Source: Corynebacterium variabile
GTDB taxonomy: Bacteria; Actinomycetota; Actinomycetes; Mycobacteriales; Mycobacteriaceae
DNA length: 64,000 bases
Assembly: GCF_006539825.1 (NCBI RefSeq)
Contig: NZ_BJNT01000013.1
Location: 1 to 64,000, forward strand
Direction of reading: 5' to 3'
Shown here: in pieces, positions 17,215 to 25,177 of the stretch
How positions within the stretch are numbered: the stretch's first letter is position 1
Layout: each line of letters starts with the position of its first letter
Notes under the pieces: generated by a model
Seen by the model: only the letters and a program-made list of their open reading frames with translations
Databases searched by the model: none
What the model was told of the DNA's origin: nothing
Translations under genes and position numbers: made by a program

Positions 17215-17295
17215 GCAGCATGTCTGCGGCACTCACATATCCGGATCTGAGTGCCACTAAGTTCCGATTTTGTGAGTGCCGCAGACATGAAGCCC
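17215..17295 (+). repeat. 81-bp palindromic repeat, copy 4
   Basis: Same ends, orientation and length as copies 2 and 3, with the perfect 19-bp arm CATGTCTGCGGCACTCACA and its complement TGTGAGTGCCGCAGACATG. With copy 3 it brackets the AbiEi-like gene as a direct repeat pair 1247 bp apart. Confidence 0.9.
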
Positions 17296-17362
17296 CAGCG
17301 CAGTGAGGACACAGGGAGGACGCCGAGAGGACTCAGCGAGGACGCAGCGAGCCCCCGGACCC

Positions 17363-17424
17363 TTCCATTCAGGGGTTCTGGTATTCGTGGCGTCCAATCC
17401 AGACCGAGTGGTCTACTCGTGGGC
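17363..17424 (+). promoter_or_regulatory. Duplicated promoter block with McbR-like operator (copy B)
   Basis: CAGACCGAGTGGTCTA (17400-17415) is identical to the operator at 11778-11793. The flanks are also related: TTCCATTCAGG (17363-17373), TGGCG, and the sequence after the operator (CTCGTGGGCATGA against CTCATGGCCATGA). The operator ends 9 nt before ATG 17425 (3 nt before GTG 17419), again without a Shine-Dalgarno. Confidence 0.75.
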
Positions 17425-17997
17425 ATGACAGCACCGACCTCAGCAGCAGCCCACTCGACCACCGACCGCACCACCACCCGCACCACCACCACTTCGACCA
17501 CCACCAAGACCACCACCACACCGCTCTCCCCCACCGAGCTCCGCTCCGCGTGGGCGTCCATCCCGACCCCGATCACCACACTCGCCGCCGTCGTCGACGA
17601 CAAGCCCATCGGCCTCATCGTCGGCTCCTACGTCGGCCTCTCCCTGGAACCCGCCCTCGTCGCGGTCAGCGTCCAGAAGTCCTCCCGCTCCTGGCCGCTG
17701 CTGCGCACCGCCGACCACCTCGGCATCTCCGTCCTCACCGCCGACCACGCCTCACTCGTCCGCCAGCTCGCCGGACCGATCGACGAACGGTTCGACGGCA
17801 TCTCCTGGGACAACGACCGCAACGCGGTCCTCGTCGAGGACGCCGCGGTCCATCTCACCGGCCACATCATCAACGAACTCGACACCGGCGACCACGTCAC
17901 CGCCGTCCTCGAGGTCGATCGTGTCGCCCAGCACGCCCCGTCCGCCGCACCGCTGGTCTTCCACGGTTCGCAGGTCACCACGATCGGAGAGCTGTAG
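17425..17997 (+). CDS. Flavin reductase domain protein (FMN reductase for monooxygenases)
   Basis: The 190-residue product has a flavin-reductase-like domain (about residues 35-190): WASIPTPITTLAAVVDDKPIGLIVGSYVGLSLEPALVAVSVQKSS is the FMN-binding core, followed by RSWPLLRTADHLGISVLTADHASLVRQLAG. It would supply FMNH2 or FADH2 to the SfnG- and DszC-type enzymes encoded downstream and perhaps to the operon at 11797. Residues about 10-31 form a strange Thr-rich tract (TTDRTTTRTTTTSTTTKTTTT) encoded by ACC repeats. Start ATG 17425, or GTG 17419 two codons earlier. Confidence 0.88.
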   Translation: MTAPTSAAAHSTTDRTTTRTTTTSTTTKTTTTPLSPTELRSAWASIPTPITTLAAVVDDKPIGLIVGSYVGLSLEPALVAVSVQKSSRSWPLLRTADHLGISVLTADHASLVRQLAGPIDERFDGISWDNDRNAVLVEDAAVHLTGHIINELDTGDHVTAVLEVDRVAQHAPSAAPLVFHGSQVTTIGEL

Positions 17998-19091
17998 TGT
18001 CCACCGCGCGGATCGCCGACGACCTGCAGTTCGCCTACTGGGTCCCGAACGTCTCCGGTGGCCTCGTCGTCTCGGACATCAAGCAGACCACCGACTGGGG
18101 TATCGACTACAACCGCCGCCTGGCGCAGACCGCCGAGCAGGTCGGCTTCGACTACGCCCTGTCCCAGGTCCGTTACCTCGGCTCCTACGGTGCCGAGTCC
18201 CAGCACGAGTCCGTCAGCTTCTCCCTCGCCCTGCTCGAGGCCACCGAGAAACTCAAGGTCATCGCCGCCGTCCACCCCGGCTTCTGGCAGCCCGCCGTCC
18301 TCGCCAACCTCGCCACGACCGCCAGTGAACTCTACGACGGACGCTTCGCCCTCAACGTCGTCTCCGGCTGGTTGAAGGACGAGTTCCAGAAGTTCGGCGA
18401 ACCCTGGCTGGAGCATGACGAACGCTACCGCCGCTCCGGCGAGTTCCTGCAGGTCCTCCGCGCGATCTTCGCCGGCGACCACGCCGAGTTCAACGGTGAC
18501 TTCTACCGACTGCACGACTACTCCATCAGCCCGCACCCGACCGTCGCCCCCGAGCTCTTCCAGGGCGGCAACTCGTCGGCCGCACAGTTCAACGGCGGAC
18601 ACTTCGCCGACTGGTACTTCCTCAACGGTGCCCCGGTCGACGAACTGAAGCTCCAGATCGACCAGGTCCGCCGCCATGCCGAGGAGGCCGGACGCGAGGT
18701 GAAGATCGGCGTCAACGGCTTCGTCATCCTCGAGGACACCGAGGAGCAGGCCCATGACAGGCTCCGGGACATCATCTCGCAGGCCAACCAGGACGCGGTC
18801 GAGGGCTTCGCCGCGTCCGTGAAGCAGGCCGGCCAGTCCACTGCCGACGGCAAGGGGATGTGGGCGAACTCCTCCCTGGAAGACCTCGTGCAGTACAACG
18901 ACGGTTTCCGCACCGGGCTCATCGGCACTGCCGACCAGATCAGCGAGCGGATCGAGGAGCTGCGGAGCATCGGCGCCGACCTCGTGCTCACCGGACACCT
19001 CAATTTCCAGGAGGAGGTCGAGCGCTTCGGCACCGAGGTCATCGCACCGCTGCGGGCCCGGACCAGCAGTCACGTCCCGACTCACGCATGA
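17997..19091 (+). CDS. sfnG: FMNH2-dependent dimethyl sulfone monooxygenase SfnG
   Basis: The 364-residue product matches SfnG through its length: FAYWVPNVSGGLVVSDI at the N-terminus, GIDYNRRLAQTAEQVGFDYALSQVR, FALNVVSGWLKDEF, PWLEHDERYRRSGEFL, LFQGGNSSAAQ, DLVQYNDGFRTGLIGT and LTGHLNFQEEVERFG. SfnG uses FMNH2 and oxygen to convert dimethyl sulfone to methanesulfinate, feeding sulfur assimilation. The GTG start at 17997 overlaps the reductase stop by one base (TAGTG) with GGAGA upstream; the frame is open further upstream but out of family. No SsuD/MsuD follows in the window, so the later step must be elsewhere. Confidence 0.93.
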   Translation: MSTARIADDLQFAYWVPNVSGGLVVSDIKQTTDWGIDYNRRLAQTAEQVGFDYALSQVRYLGSYGAESQHESVSFSLALLEATEKLKVIAAVHPGFWQPAVLANLATTASELYDGRFALNVVSGWLKDEFQKFGEPWLEHDERYRRSGEFLQVLRAIFAGDHAEFNGDFYRLHDYSISPHPTVAPELFQGGNSSAAQFNGGHFADWYFLNGAPVDELKLQIDQVRRHAEEAGREVKIGVNGFVILEDTEEQAHDRLRDIISQANQDAVEGFAASVKQAGQSTADGKGMWANSSLEDLVQYNDGFRTGLIGTADQISERIEELRSIGADLVLTGHLNFQEEVERFGTEVIAPLRARTSSHVPTHA

Positions 19092-20197
19092 CCGCGGTAC
19101 TCACCGGTCCCGCCACCGCCGCCCGTGCGGTGGCCGCCGTCGTCTCCGGGGATGCCGCCGATCACACAGGCCGTGCACACCGGATCAAGGACGCCGTCAC
19201 CGCACTGAAACCCTCAGGTCTGCTCGCCGCCACCGTCCCGGCGCGTCTCGGTGGCCCGGAACTCCCGCCGTCACAGATCGCGGACGCCCTGCGGATCCTC
19301 GCCACCGCCGACGGGTCCCTCGCGCAGATCCCGCAGTCGCACTTCACCTTCAGCCGCTGGCTCTTCGCCGGCGACCACCCCGGATACGAGGAGTACTGGG
19401 CCGAGCGCCTACTCACCGGCGCGTTGATCGCCAACGCCCAGGCTGAGCGGGACCCGGTCACGCTCCACCACAAGGCACTGAACGGCACCAAGATCTTCTG
19501 TACCGGCTCCCCCTTCGCCGATGTCCTGGCGGTCACCGCGCGTCGCCCCGGCGACGACCGCCAGACCGTCGCCGCGTTCCTCGACGCAGGCTCCCCCGGC
19601 ATCCGTGTCCACGATGACTGGGACGCCCTCGGTCAACGCTTCACCGGTTCCGGGACGGTCACGTTGGAGGACGCCGCGGTCCCCGACCACCGCGTCCACA
19701 CCTTTGACCGCGCGCTCGCACTTCCCGGCTACGGGGCGTTCGCGCAGCTGCTGCACACGGCGATCGACGTGGGTATCGCCGCGTCCGCCCTGGACAGTGG
19801 ACTCGTCGCCACCACCTCGACCGATGACCTCACCGCGCAGCTCGCCGGCGAACTCACCGCGCAACGCTTCGCCGCCGAGGCGGTCCTGGAGAAGGCCGGC
19901 CGGGCGCTCGACGCCCTGTGGTCGCGACCCGACCCGACCGACGCCGACCGGGCGGACGCCGCCCTGCAGGTCGCCGCCGCGAAAGTCACCACGGGTGCAC
20001 TGACGGTCGATGTGGCGTCCCGCATCTTCGAACTCACCGGCACCCGCGGCACGGCGGCCCACGGCGACGACGGCCTCGACCGGCACTGGCGTGACCTGCG
20101 CACGCATACTCTCCATGAACGACGCCGCGACAAGGCCGCGGTCCTGGGCCGTGCCGCGCTCACGGGCGAAGCACCGGAGCTCGGGCCGCAGCTGTGA
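19088..20197 (+). CDS. SfnC-like FMNH2-dependent monooxygenase (acyl-CoA dehydrogenase fold)
   Basis: The 369-residue product has the same fold as the protein at 14627 but is only distantly similar: N-terminal LKPSGLLAATVPARLGGPELPPSQIADAL, middle LNGTKIFCTGSPFADVLAVTA and LGQRFTGSGTVTLEDAAVP, C-terminal TRGTAAHGDDGLDRHWRDLRTHTLHE. SfnC-type enzymes are encoded with SfnG in sulfone and sulfonate utilisation loci and may help with methanesulfinate oxidation. ATG 19088 overlaps the sfnG stop (ATGA), completing a three-gene operon under the McbR-like operator. Confidence 0.87.
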   Translation: MTAVLTGPATAARAVAAVVSGDAADHTGRAHRIKDAVTALKPSGLLAATVPARLGGPELPPSQIADALRILATADGSLAQIPQSHFTFSRWLFAGDHPGYEEYWAERLLTGALIANAQAERDPVTLHHKALNGTKIFCTGSPFADVLAVTARRPGDDRQTVAAFLDAGSPGIRVHDDWDALGQRFTGSGTVTLEDAAVPDHRVHTFDRALALPGYGAFAQLLHTAIDVGIAASALDSGLVATTSTDDLTAQLAGELTAQRFAAEAVLEKAGRALDALWSRPDPTDADRADAALQVAAAKVTTGALTVDVASRIFELTGTRGTAAHGDDGLDRHWRDLRTHTLHERRRDKAAVLGRAALTGEAPELGPQL

Positions 20198-20213
20198 GCG
20201 CCGCGGACGCCGG

Positions 20214-20846
20214 TCACCGCGTCGCGGCGTCCTCCCCGTAGAGGAACAGGCGCACCCGCCGGTCAGGGCGCTGCTGCCGCTCACCCCGGTCGATCCACCC
20301 CTCACGGCGCAGCACCGCATGGACCCGCCCGTTGCGGTGGTCCGGCTCGCCGACCACGACCCGGCATTCCGGATCGGCGTCCAGCAGCGCAGGCGGCAGG
20401 GCACCGAGCATGGGCCCGACGATCCTCTGACCGACGAGCTCAGGGTCACCGACCGCGATGTGCAGACCGAGGTCGTGCGGCTCCGACGCGTAGACCGCAC
20501 CGATCTCGTCGCGGTGGGGCCGGTAGATCTCCATGTAGCCGATATCCTCACCACGCAGCGAGAGGATCAGGGGCACGGAGTAGGTCGTGGCGAGCTTCGC
20601 GCGCCAGTCTTCGGCCCAGCGCTCGGGTCCCCAGGGCTGTTCCCAGGTCTCGACGAGGTGCGGACGCGACATCCACTCGGCGACGAGGGCGGCGTCCGCC
20701 GAATCGGGCGAGGGTGAGGCGACACGGAGGGCGAAATCAGCGAATCCCCCGGTCAGGACGGGCACCGGGGGCTGGGAGGGAAGTACTGAGGTGGCGGGAA
20801 GATCGGTCCGCAGACGTGACAGGATCGGTGAGGGAGCGCCTGGCAT
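20214..20846 (-). CDS. GNAT acyltransferase, hydroxamate siderophore type (first of pair)
   Basis: The 210-residue product belongs to the IucB/AlcB/MbtK-type N-acyltransferase family that acylates N-hydroxy-lysine or -ornithine with acyl-CoA or acyl-carrier. Characteristic segments are WMSRPHLVETWEQPWGPERW, GEDIGYMEIYRPHRDEIG and HDLGLHIAVGDPELVGQRIVG, and a C-terminal RVRLFLYGED. I chose ATG 20846 with AAGGA 7 nt upstream; a longer frame to 21137 runs over the neighbouring gene. It is a paralogue of the gene at 20957. Together with the MbtG-like hydroxylase it argues for a hydroxamate group in the siderophore. Confidence 0.88.
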   Translation of the reverse strand: MPGAPSPILSRLRTDLPATSVLPSQPPVPVLTGGFADFALRVASPSPDSADAALVAEWMSRPHLVETWEQPWGPERWAEDWRAKLATTYSVPLILSLRGEDIGYMEIYRPHRDEIGAVYASEPHDLGLHIAVGDPELVGQRIVGPMLGALPPALLDADPECRVVVGEPDHRNGRVHAVLRREGWIDRGERQQRPDRRVRLFLYGEDAATR

Positions 20847-20905
20847 GGAGAGTTCCTTAGGGGTGAGGGGACAGGATGACATGGGGTAGGGGTGTCGCCG
20901 GAGAT

Positions 20906-20924
20906 GCGACGGAGGCGACCCTAA
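20906..20924 (-). promoter_or_regulatory. Possible DtxR half-site upstream of GNAT gene
   Basis: Reading the minus strand, TTAGGGTCGCCTCC matches one half and centre of the DtxR consensus (TTAGGnTnGCCT) but the second half is poor (10 of 19 overall). It lies about 60-78 nt before ATG 20846. Confidence 0.35.
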
Positions 20925-20956
20925 CACATGATCCTGATCGGGCCGTGCGGCTCCGG

Positions 20957-21652
20957 TCAGTGTTCCCGGTCGAACAGCCGCGCCTGGGCGTCCTCCCCCT
21001 CCGCCGGCCAGAGGAACAGCCGGACGCGACGGTCGGCACGCTGCTGCCACTCGCCGGCGTCCACCGCGCCGAAGGCCCGCAGCCCGTGGTGGACACGCTC
21101 GTTGCCGGCGTCCGGCTCCACGATGACGAGGGTGCACTCCGGGTCGGCGGCCATGAGCGCCCCGGTGAGGTCGCGCAGGAACGGTCCGAAGATGCCGTTG
21201 GAGGTCAGGGAGGCGTCACCGATGGCGACGTGCCAGCCGAGATCGTGTGGCTGCGAGCGGTAGACCTTGCCGATCTCGTCCCGGTGCGGCCGGTAGATCT
21301 CCATGTAGCCGACGTCGCGGCCCTGGTAGGAGACGATGACGGGCACGGAGTAGGTGGTGGAGAGCTTCGCCCGCCAGTCCGCGGCCCAGCGTTCGGCGGG
21401 CCAGGGCTGCTCCCACGCGGCCTCCAGCTGCGGGGTCTGCATCCATTCGGCGACCATCCCGGCGTCCTTCGCAGGATCGGCGGGGCGGACCGCGAAGTGT
21501 GCGTCGAGGCCGCGGCCGAGTTCGGCGGGCACCGGCGGGGGGTCGGGGAGGAATTCTCCGGCGGGCACGTCCGCGCGCAGGCGGTGCAGGACGCTGAGAT
21601 CGACGTCGGGATCCATCGGCTGTCCGGCAGAGTGTGTAGGGTTCGGGGTCAT
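20957..21652 (-). CDS. GNAT acyltransferase, hydroxamate siderophore type (second of pair)
   Basis: The 231-residue product is a close paralogue of its downstream neighbour: WMQTPQLEAAWEQPWPAERW, GRDVGYMEIYRPHRDEIG, HDLGWHVAIGDASLTSNGIFG and RVRLFLWPAEGED at the C-terminus. The duplicated acyltransferases may act on two hydroxylated residues or use different acyl donors. The start ATG 21652 has only a weak ribosome-binding site; ATG 21616 is an alternative. It is transcribed divergently from the N-hydroxylase gene, sharing a region with DtxR-like half-sites. Confidence 0.87.
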   Translation of the reverse strand: MTPNPTHSAGQPMDPDVDLSVLHRLRADVPAGEFLPDPPPVPAELGRGLDAHFAVRPADPAKDAGMVAEWMQTPQLEAAWEQPWPAERWAADWRAKLSTTYSVPVIVSYQGRDVGYMEIYRPHRDEIGKVYRSQPHDLGWHVAIGDASLTSNGIFGPFLRDLTGALMAADPECTLVIVEPDAGNERVHHGLRAFGAVDAGEWQQRADRRVRLFLWPAEGEDAQARLFDREH

Positions 21653-21681
21653 GGCGTGACAACCACTTTCGGCGTATGCAG

Positions 21682-21738
21682 TAAGGTAGCCACCCTTTAC
21701 CTTTGATCAGGGTGACCTTCCCAAGGTACCCTACCCAC
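21682..21738. promoter_or_regulatory. Divergent promoter region with AGGT/ACCT elements, possible DtxR sites
   Basis: Two AGGT-rich near-palindromes, TAAGGTAGCCACCCTTTACC (21682-21701) and CAAGGTACCCTACCCA (21722-21737), lie between the divergent acyltransferase and N-hydroxylase genes. Each resembles a DtxR box only if one or two single-base gaps are allowed, so the call is tentative. Confidence 0.35.
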
Positions 21739-23094
21739 GTGAAGTCACTCGTCATACTCGGCGCCGGCCCGAAAGCGGTCGCCGTCCAGGCCAAAGCGCA
21801 CGCCCTGCGCAGCCTCGGGCTGCCCGCCCCCGACATCACCGTCGTGGACTACCAGGGCATCGGCGGAAACTGGCGGTCCGGCGGTGGCTGGACCGACGGA
21901 CGCCACCAGCTCGGCACCTCCCCTACCAAGGACGTCGGCTTCCCCTACCGCACCCGCATCGCCGGGTCCGGGGAGACCGATCCGCTCAACCGCTCCGTCG
22001 ACCGCGAACTCATGGCGGTCAGCTGGCAGGCCTTCCTCATCGCCACGGACCGCTACGCCTCCTGGGTCGACCGCGGACACCCCTCGCCCCGCCACTACCT
22101 CTGGGCGGACTACCTGCGCTGGGCGGCGGTGAACACCCGCATGAACCTGGTCAACGGCCAGGTCACCCGCATCGGACTGCGCAACACCCACGGCACCGGC
22201 AACCTCGGCGCCGACGGCTGGTCGCTGTCCGTCGACCTCGCCGACGGCACCACCACCCGCGTCACCGCGGACGCCCTGATGATGACCGGCCCGGGACGCT
22301 CCGACCGCCGCATCGCCCCGCTGCCGAGCGTCCTCTCCGTGTCCGGTTTCTGGTCGGCGGTCGGGGCAGGACGCCTCCCCGCGGCCAGCCGTGCCGCCGT
22401 CATCGGCGGCGGCGAGACCGCGGCGTCCATCATCGACGAAGTGGTCCGCCACGATGTGGTGGACATCGCCGTCGTCTCACCCACGGCCACAATCTTCTCC
22501 CGCGGTGAGGGCGTCTTCGAGAACGAGATCTACACCGACCCGCGGGCGTGGGCCTCCCTCGACGAGGACGCCCGGCGCGACGTCATCGCCCGCTGCGACA
22601 GGGGCGTGTTCTCCGCCCGGGTGCAGACCAACCTCATGGCCGAGGACCGCGTCAGCCACCTGCGCGGACGCGTCAGCGCGGTCACCGGCGAGGCCGGGGC
22701 GACGGCGGTGCACCTCACCGAGAACCTTCCGGGAGGACGCACCGGTGAGCGCACCGAACTGTTCGACCTCGTCATCGACGCCCGCGGCAATTCGCCGCTG
22801 TGGTTCACCCGGATGCTGGACGAGCGCACCGTCGCCTCGCTGATCTCCGCCTGCGGTGGCGCGGTCACCGCCGGAGCCGTCGAGGACCGCATCGCCGGGG
22901 ACCTCTCACTGGAGGGCATGTCCCCCACTCTCTTCCTCCCCGCCTTCGCCGGTTTCCGGCAGGGCCCCGGCTTCGCCAACCTCAGTTGCCTGGGTGAACT
23001 TTCCGACCGGGTCCTCGCCGGACTCGGCGTCCACCCTGCCTCCCCTGCCTCCCCTACCTCCACCGTCCCGTCCCCCGAAAGGATCACCCTGTGA
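21739..23094 (+). CDS. MbtG-like lysine/ornithine N-hydroxylase
   Basis: The 451-residue product matches the MbtG branch of siderophore flavin N-monooxygenases: FAD motif LVILGAGPKAVAVQAKA (residues 4-20), GNWRSGGGWTDGRHQLGTSPTKDVGFPYRT, the NADPH-site motif AAVIGGGETAAS (near 218-229), FSRGEGVFENEIYTDP and the C-terminal GFANLSCLGELSDRVL. It hydroxylates the terminal amine of lysine or ornithine, before or after peptide assembly. I chose GTG 21739 because the protein then starts right at the FAD fold; TTG 21703 and GTG 21712 are possible. The next gene overlaps its stop by 4 nt. Confidence 0.9.
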   Translation: MKSLVILGAGPKAVAVQAKAHALRSLGLPAPDITVVDYQGIGGNWRSGGGWTDGRHQLGTSPTKDVGFPYRTRIAGSGETDPLNRSVDRELMAVSWQAFLIATDRYASWVDRGHPSPRHYLWADYLRWAAVNTRMNLVNGQVTRIGLRNTHGTGNLGADGWSLSVDLADGTTTRVTADALMMTGPGRSDRRIAPLPSVLSVSGFWSAVGAGRLPAASRAAVIGGGETAASIIDEVVRHDVVDIAVVSPTATIFSRGEGVFENEIYTDPRAWASLDEDARRDVIARCDRGVFSARVQTNLMAEDRVSHLRGRVSAVTGEAGATAVHLTENLPGGRTGERTELFDLVIDARGNSPLWFTRMLDERTVASLISACGGAVTAGAVEDRIAGDLSLEGMSPTLFLPAFAGFRQGPGFANLSCLGELSDRVLAGLGVHPASPASPTSTVPSPERITL

Positions 23095-24836
23095 CCGCTT
23101 CCCTGTCTTCAGCGTCTTCAGCCCCCGCCTACACCGGACGCGCAGATGACCTGCGGTTCGGCCCGACCGTCGACATCGAGCCGGGCACGCTCGACGTCCT
23201 GTTCTCGCAGACCGCGGCGGCCCACCCCGACGACCCTGCTGTCGTGGGCGACGGTGGTCCGCTGACCTACGCCGAGCTCGACCGTCGCGCCACCGCCGTC
23301 GCCCGCTACCTGCGCGAGCGTGGCGTGGGCACCGGCGACCGTGTCGCCGTGCTCGCCAACCGCTGCGGCTGGATGTCCGCCGTCGTCTCCGGCATCATCC
23401 GCGCCGGTGCGGTGTACGTCCCGGTGGACGCCTCCTACCCGGCCGAGCGCGTGGCCTTCATCTTCGGCGACTGTGAGCCGGCCGCGGCCTTCGCCCTCGG
23501 TGGGGCGTCCCTCCCGGCGGACCTGGCCGACGGTCTGGCGAAGTCCGGCATCGTCACCGCGACAATCACCGACGATTCCCCCCTGGGCCGCGCGATCATC
23601 GACGGTTCCGCCGACCCCGCCTGGGCCACCGCCGGCCCGTTCAGCCAGGCCGAGCAGTCCCGCCCGGTCATCGGCGAGGACCCCTGCTACATCATCTACA
23701 CCTCGGGCACCACGGGGACGCCGAAGGGCGCGGTGAACACGCACATCGGCGTCACCGCGCACATGCTGTGGATGGGTCGCGCCCTGACCACCGTCGGCGA
23801 CGAGTCCGCCCCGATCCGCATGCTTCAGAAGGCCCCGGTGAGCTTCGACGTGGGCGTCGGTGAACTCATCGGACCGCTGGCCACCGGTGGTGTGGTCGTC
23901 GTCCCCGCCCCCGACTGGTGGCCCGGTGACGTCGACGCGCTGGTGTCGATGATCTCCGGCTACGACGTCACCGTCATGTCGATGGTCCCCTCGCTGATGC
24001 GCGTCCTCTTCGACGTCCTCGACGACTTCGGCGTCCCGCTGAGCGCGTTCAGCAATATCCGCCACATGATCTTCGGCGGCGAGGCCGTGCCCGCGGACAT
24101 CGTGCGCCGCTCCCGCGACGAGATCGGCTGCCACGTCTACGGCCTCTACGGCCCGACCGAGACGGCGATGGACGTCACCTGGATCGAGTACACCGACGAG
24201 CTGGTCAATGCCGACGACTTCGATGACACGGCCAGCCTGCTGGGCCTGCCGGAGGACAACGTGGCCTGCTACGTCCTCGCCGACGACGGCAGCGCGACCG
24301 GCACGGAGATCGACCCCGCCGGTGAGGCCTGGGACACCCCCGGCGAACTGTGCCTCGCCGGCCCGCAGGTCGGCCTGGGCTACCTCAACCGTGACGAGTT
24401 GACCGCCGGGGTATTCGTCGAATCCCTCCATCCCGAGTCCGACGGCGGCCGCATGTACCGCACCGGCGACATCGTCGCCTGGACCGAGGTGGGCGGACGC
24501 CGCGTCCTGAAGTTCCTGGGCCGCATCGGCGACCAGGTGAAGATCCGCGGCAACCGCGTGGAGCTCGGCGAGGTCGAGTCCCGTCTCCGGGAACTGCCGG
24601 GTGTGCGTCAGGCCGCCGCCGTCGCCGCCGACGAGGACGGCGCGCAGGTGCTCTACGCCGCCGTCATCGCCGACGAGGACGCTGCGGACGCCACTCTGGA
24701 CGTCACCACGCTGGCCACGGACCTCGCCCGCGAAGTGCCGGAGTACATGGTCCCCTCGAAGATCCTCGTGGTCGACACGCTGCCGATGAGCCACAACGGC
24801 AAGCTCGACCGCAAGGCCCTCGCGGAGCTGTTCTAG
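23091..24836 (+). CDS. Stand-alone NRPS adenylation enzyme
   Basis: The 581-residue product is a complete amino-acid adenylation domain with no carrier or condensation domain: core A3 YTSGTTGTPKG (203-213), A5 YGPTET, A7 YRTGD, A8 GRIGDQVKIRGNRVELGEVE and the A10 lysine in NGKLDRKAL (K571). By hand alignment to GrsA the pocket reads D-V-G-S-I-G-L-M-D-K, close to the ornithine code DVGEIGSIDK, so a basic diamino acid or its N-hydroxy form is likely. The GTG start is inside the hydroxylase stop. It probably loads the A-less second module of the NRPS in trans. It converges with the carrier-protein gene, 11 nt apart. Confidence 0.9.
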   Translation: MTASLSSASSAPAYTGRADDLRFGPTVDIEPGTLDVLFSQTAAAHPDDPAVVGDGGPLTYAELDRRATAVARYLRERGVGTGDRVAVLANRCGWMSAVVSGIIRAGAVYVPVDASYPAERVAFIFGDCEPAAAFALGGASLPADLADGLAKSGIVTATITDDSPLGRAIIDGSADPAWATAGPFSQAEQSRPVIGEDPCYIIYTSGTTGTPKGAVNTHIGVTAHMLWMGRALTTVGDESAPIRMLQKAPVSFDVGVGELIGPLATGGVVVVPAPDWWPGDVDALVSMISGYDVTVMSMVPSLMRVLFDVLDDFGVPLSAFSNIRHMIFGGEAVPADIVRRSRDEIGCHVYGLYGPTETAMDVTWIEYTDELVNADDFDDTASLLGLPEDNVACYVLADDGSATGTEIDPAGEAWDTPGELCLAGPQVGLGYLNRDELTAGVFVESLHPESDGGRMYRTGDIVAWTEVGGRRVLKFLGRIGDQVKIRGNRVELGEVESRLRELPGVRQAAAVAADEDGAQVLYAAVIADEDAADATLDVTTLATDLAREVPEYMVPSKILVVDTLPMSHNGKLDRKALAELF

Positions 24837-24847
24837 TTCTCCCCGGG

Positions 24848-25126
24848 CTAGTTCTCCCCCAGCTCCTCGAGGAGCTCACGCCACGCGGCGAGCGAGCTGT
24901 CCTCGGCCAGGTCGGCGAAGTCGGCCTGGTAGCCGGCGTCCCGCAGGAAACTGACGACCTCGACGAGGCGGACCGAGTCCAGCCCCTGGTCCATGAGCTC
25001 CTCGTCCTCGTCGAGGTCAGTGACCTCGACGTTCATCAGCGTGGCGACCTTCACCCGGAGGGACGCCATGAGGTCGTCGAGAGCGCCCTGCTCTTTCTGC
25101 GCCACCTGGTCTGCCTGCTCTGCCAT
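24848..25126 (-). CDS. Stand-alone aryl carrier protein
   Basis: The 92-residue product is a small carrier protein with the phosphopantetheine site in DQGLDSVRLVEVVSFLRDAG (Ser about residue 54) and an acidic body. The GLDSxRLxE form is typical of aryl carrier domains such as that of EntB/DhbB, here without the isochorismatase part. It would accept 2,3-dihydroxybenzoate from the ligase at 31966 and present it to the first condensation domain of the NRPS. ATG 25126 has a strong AGGAAAGG site; it is transcribed divergently from the NRPS across a DtxR-like site. Confidence 0.9.
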   Translation of the reverse strand: MAEQADQVAQKEQGALDDLMASLRVKVATLMNVEVTDLDEDEELMDQGLDSVRLVEVVSFLRDAGYQADFADLAEDSSLAAWRELLEELGEN

Positions 25127-25177
25127 GTATCTGCCTTTCCTCGTGCGGTTGTTCCGCGCGGACTCTACCACCCCGGC

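Noticed and set aside
361..17295. CRISPR array interpretation of the repeats
   Set aside because: The copies are 81 bp, palindromic, kilobases apart and not regularly spaced, and no cas genes are present.
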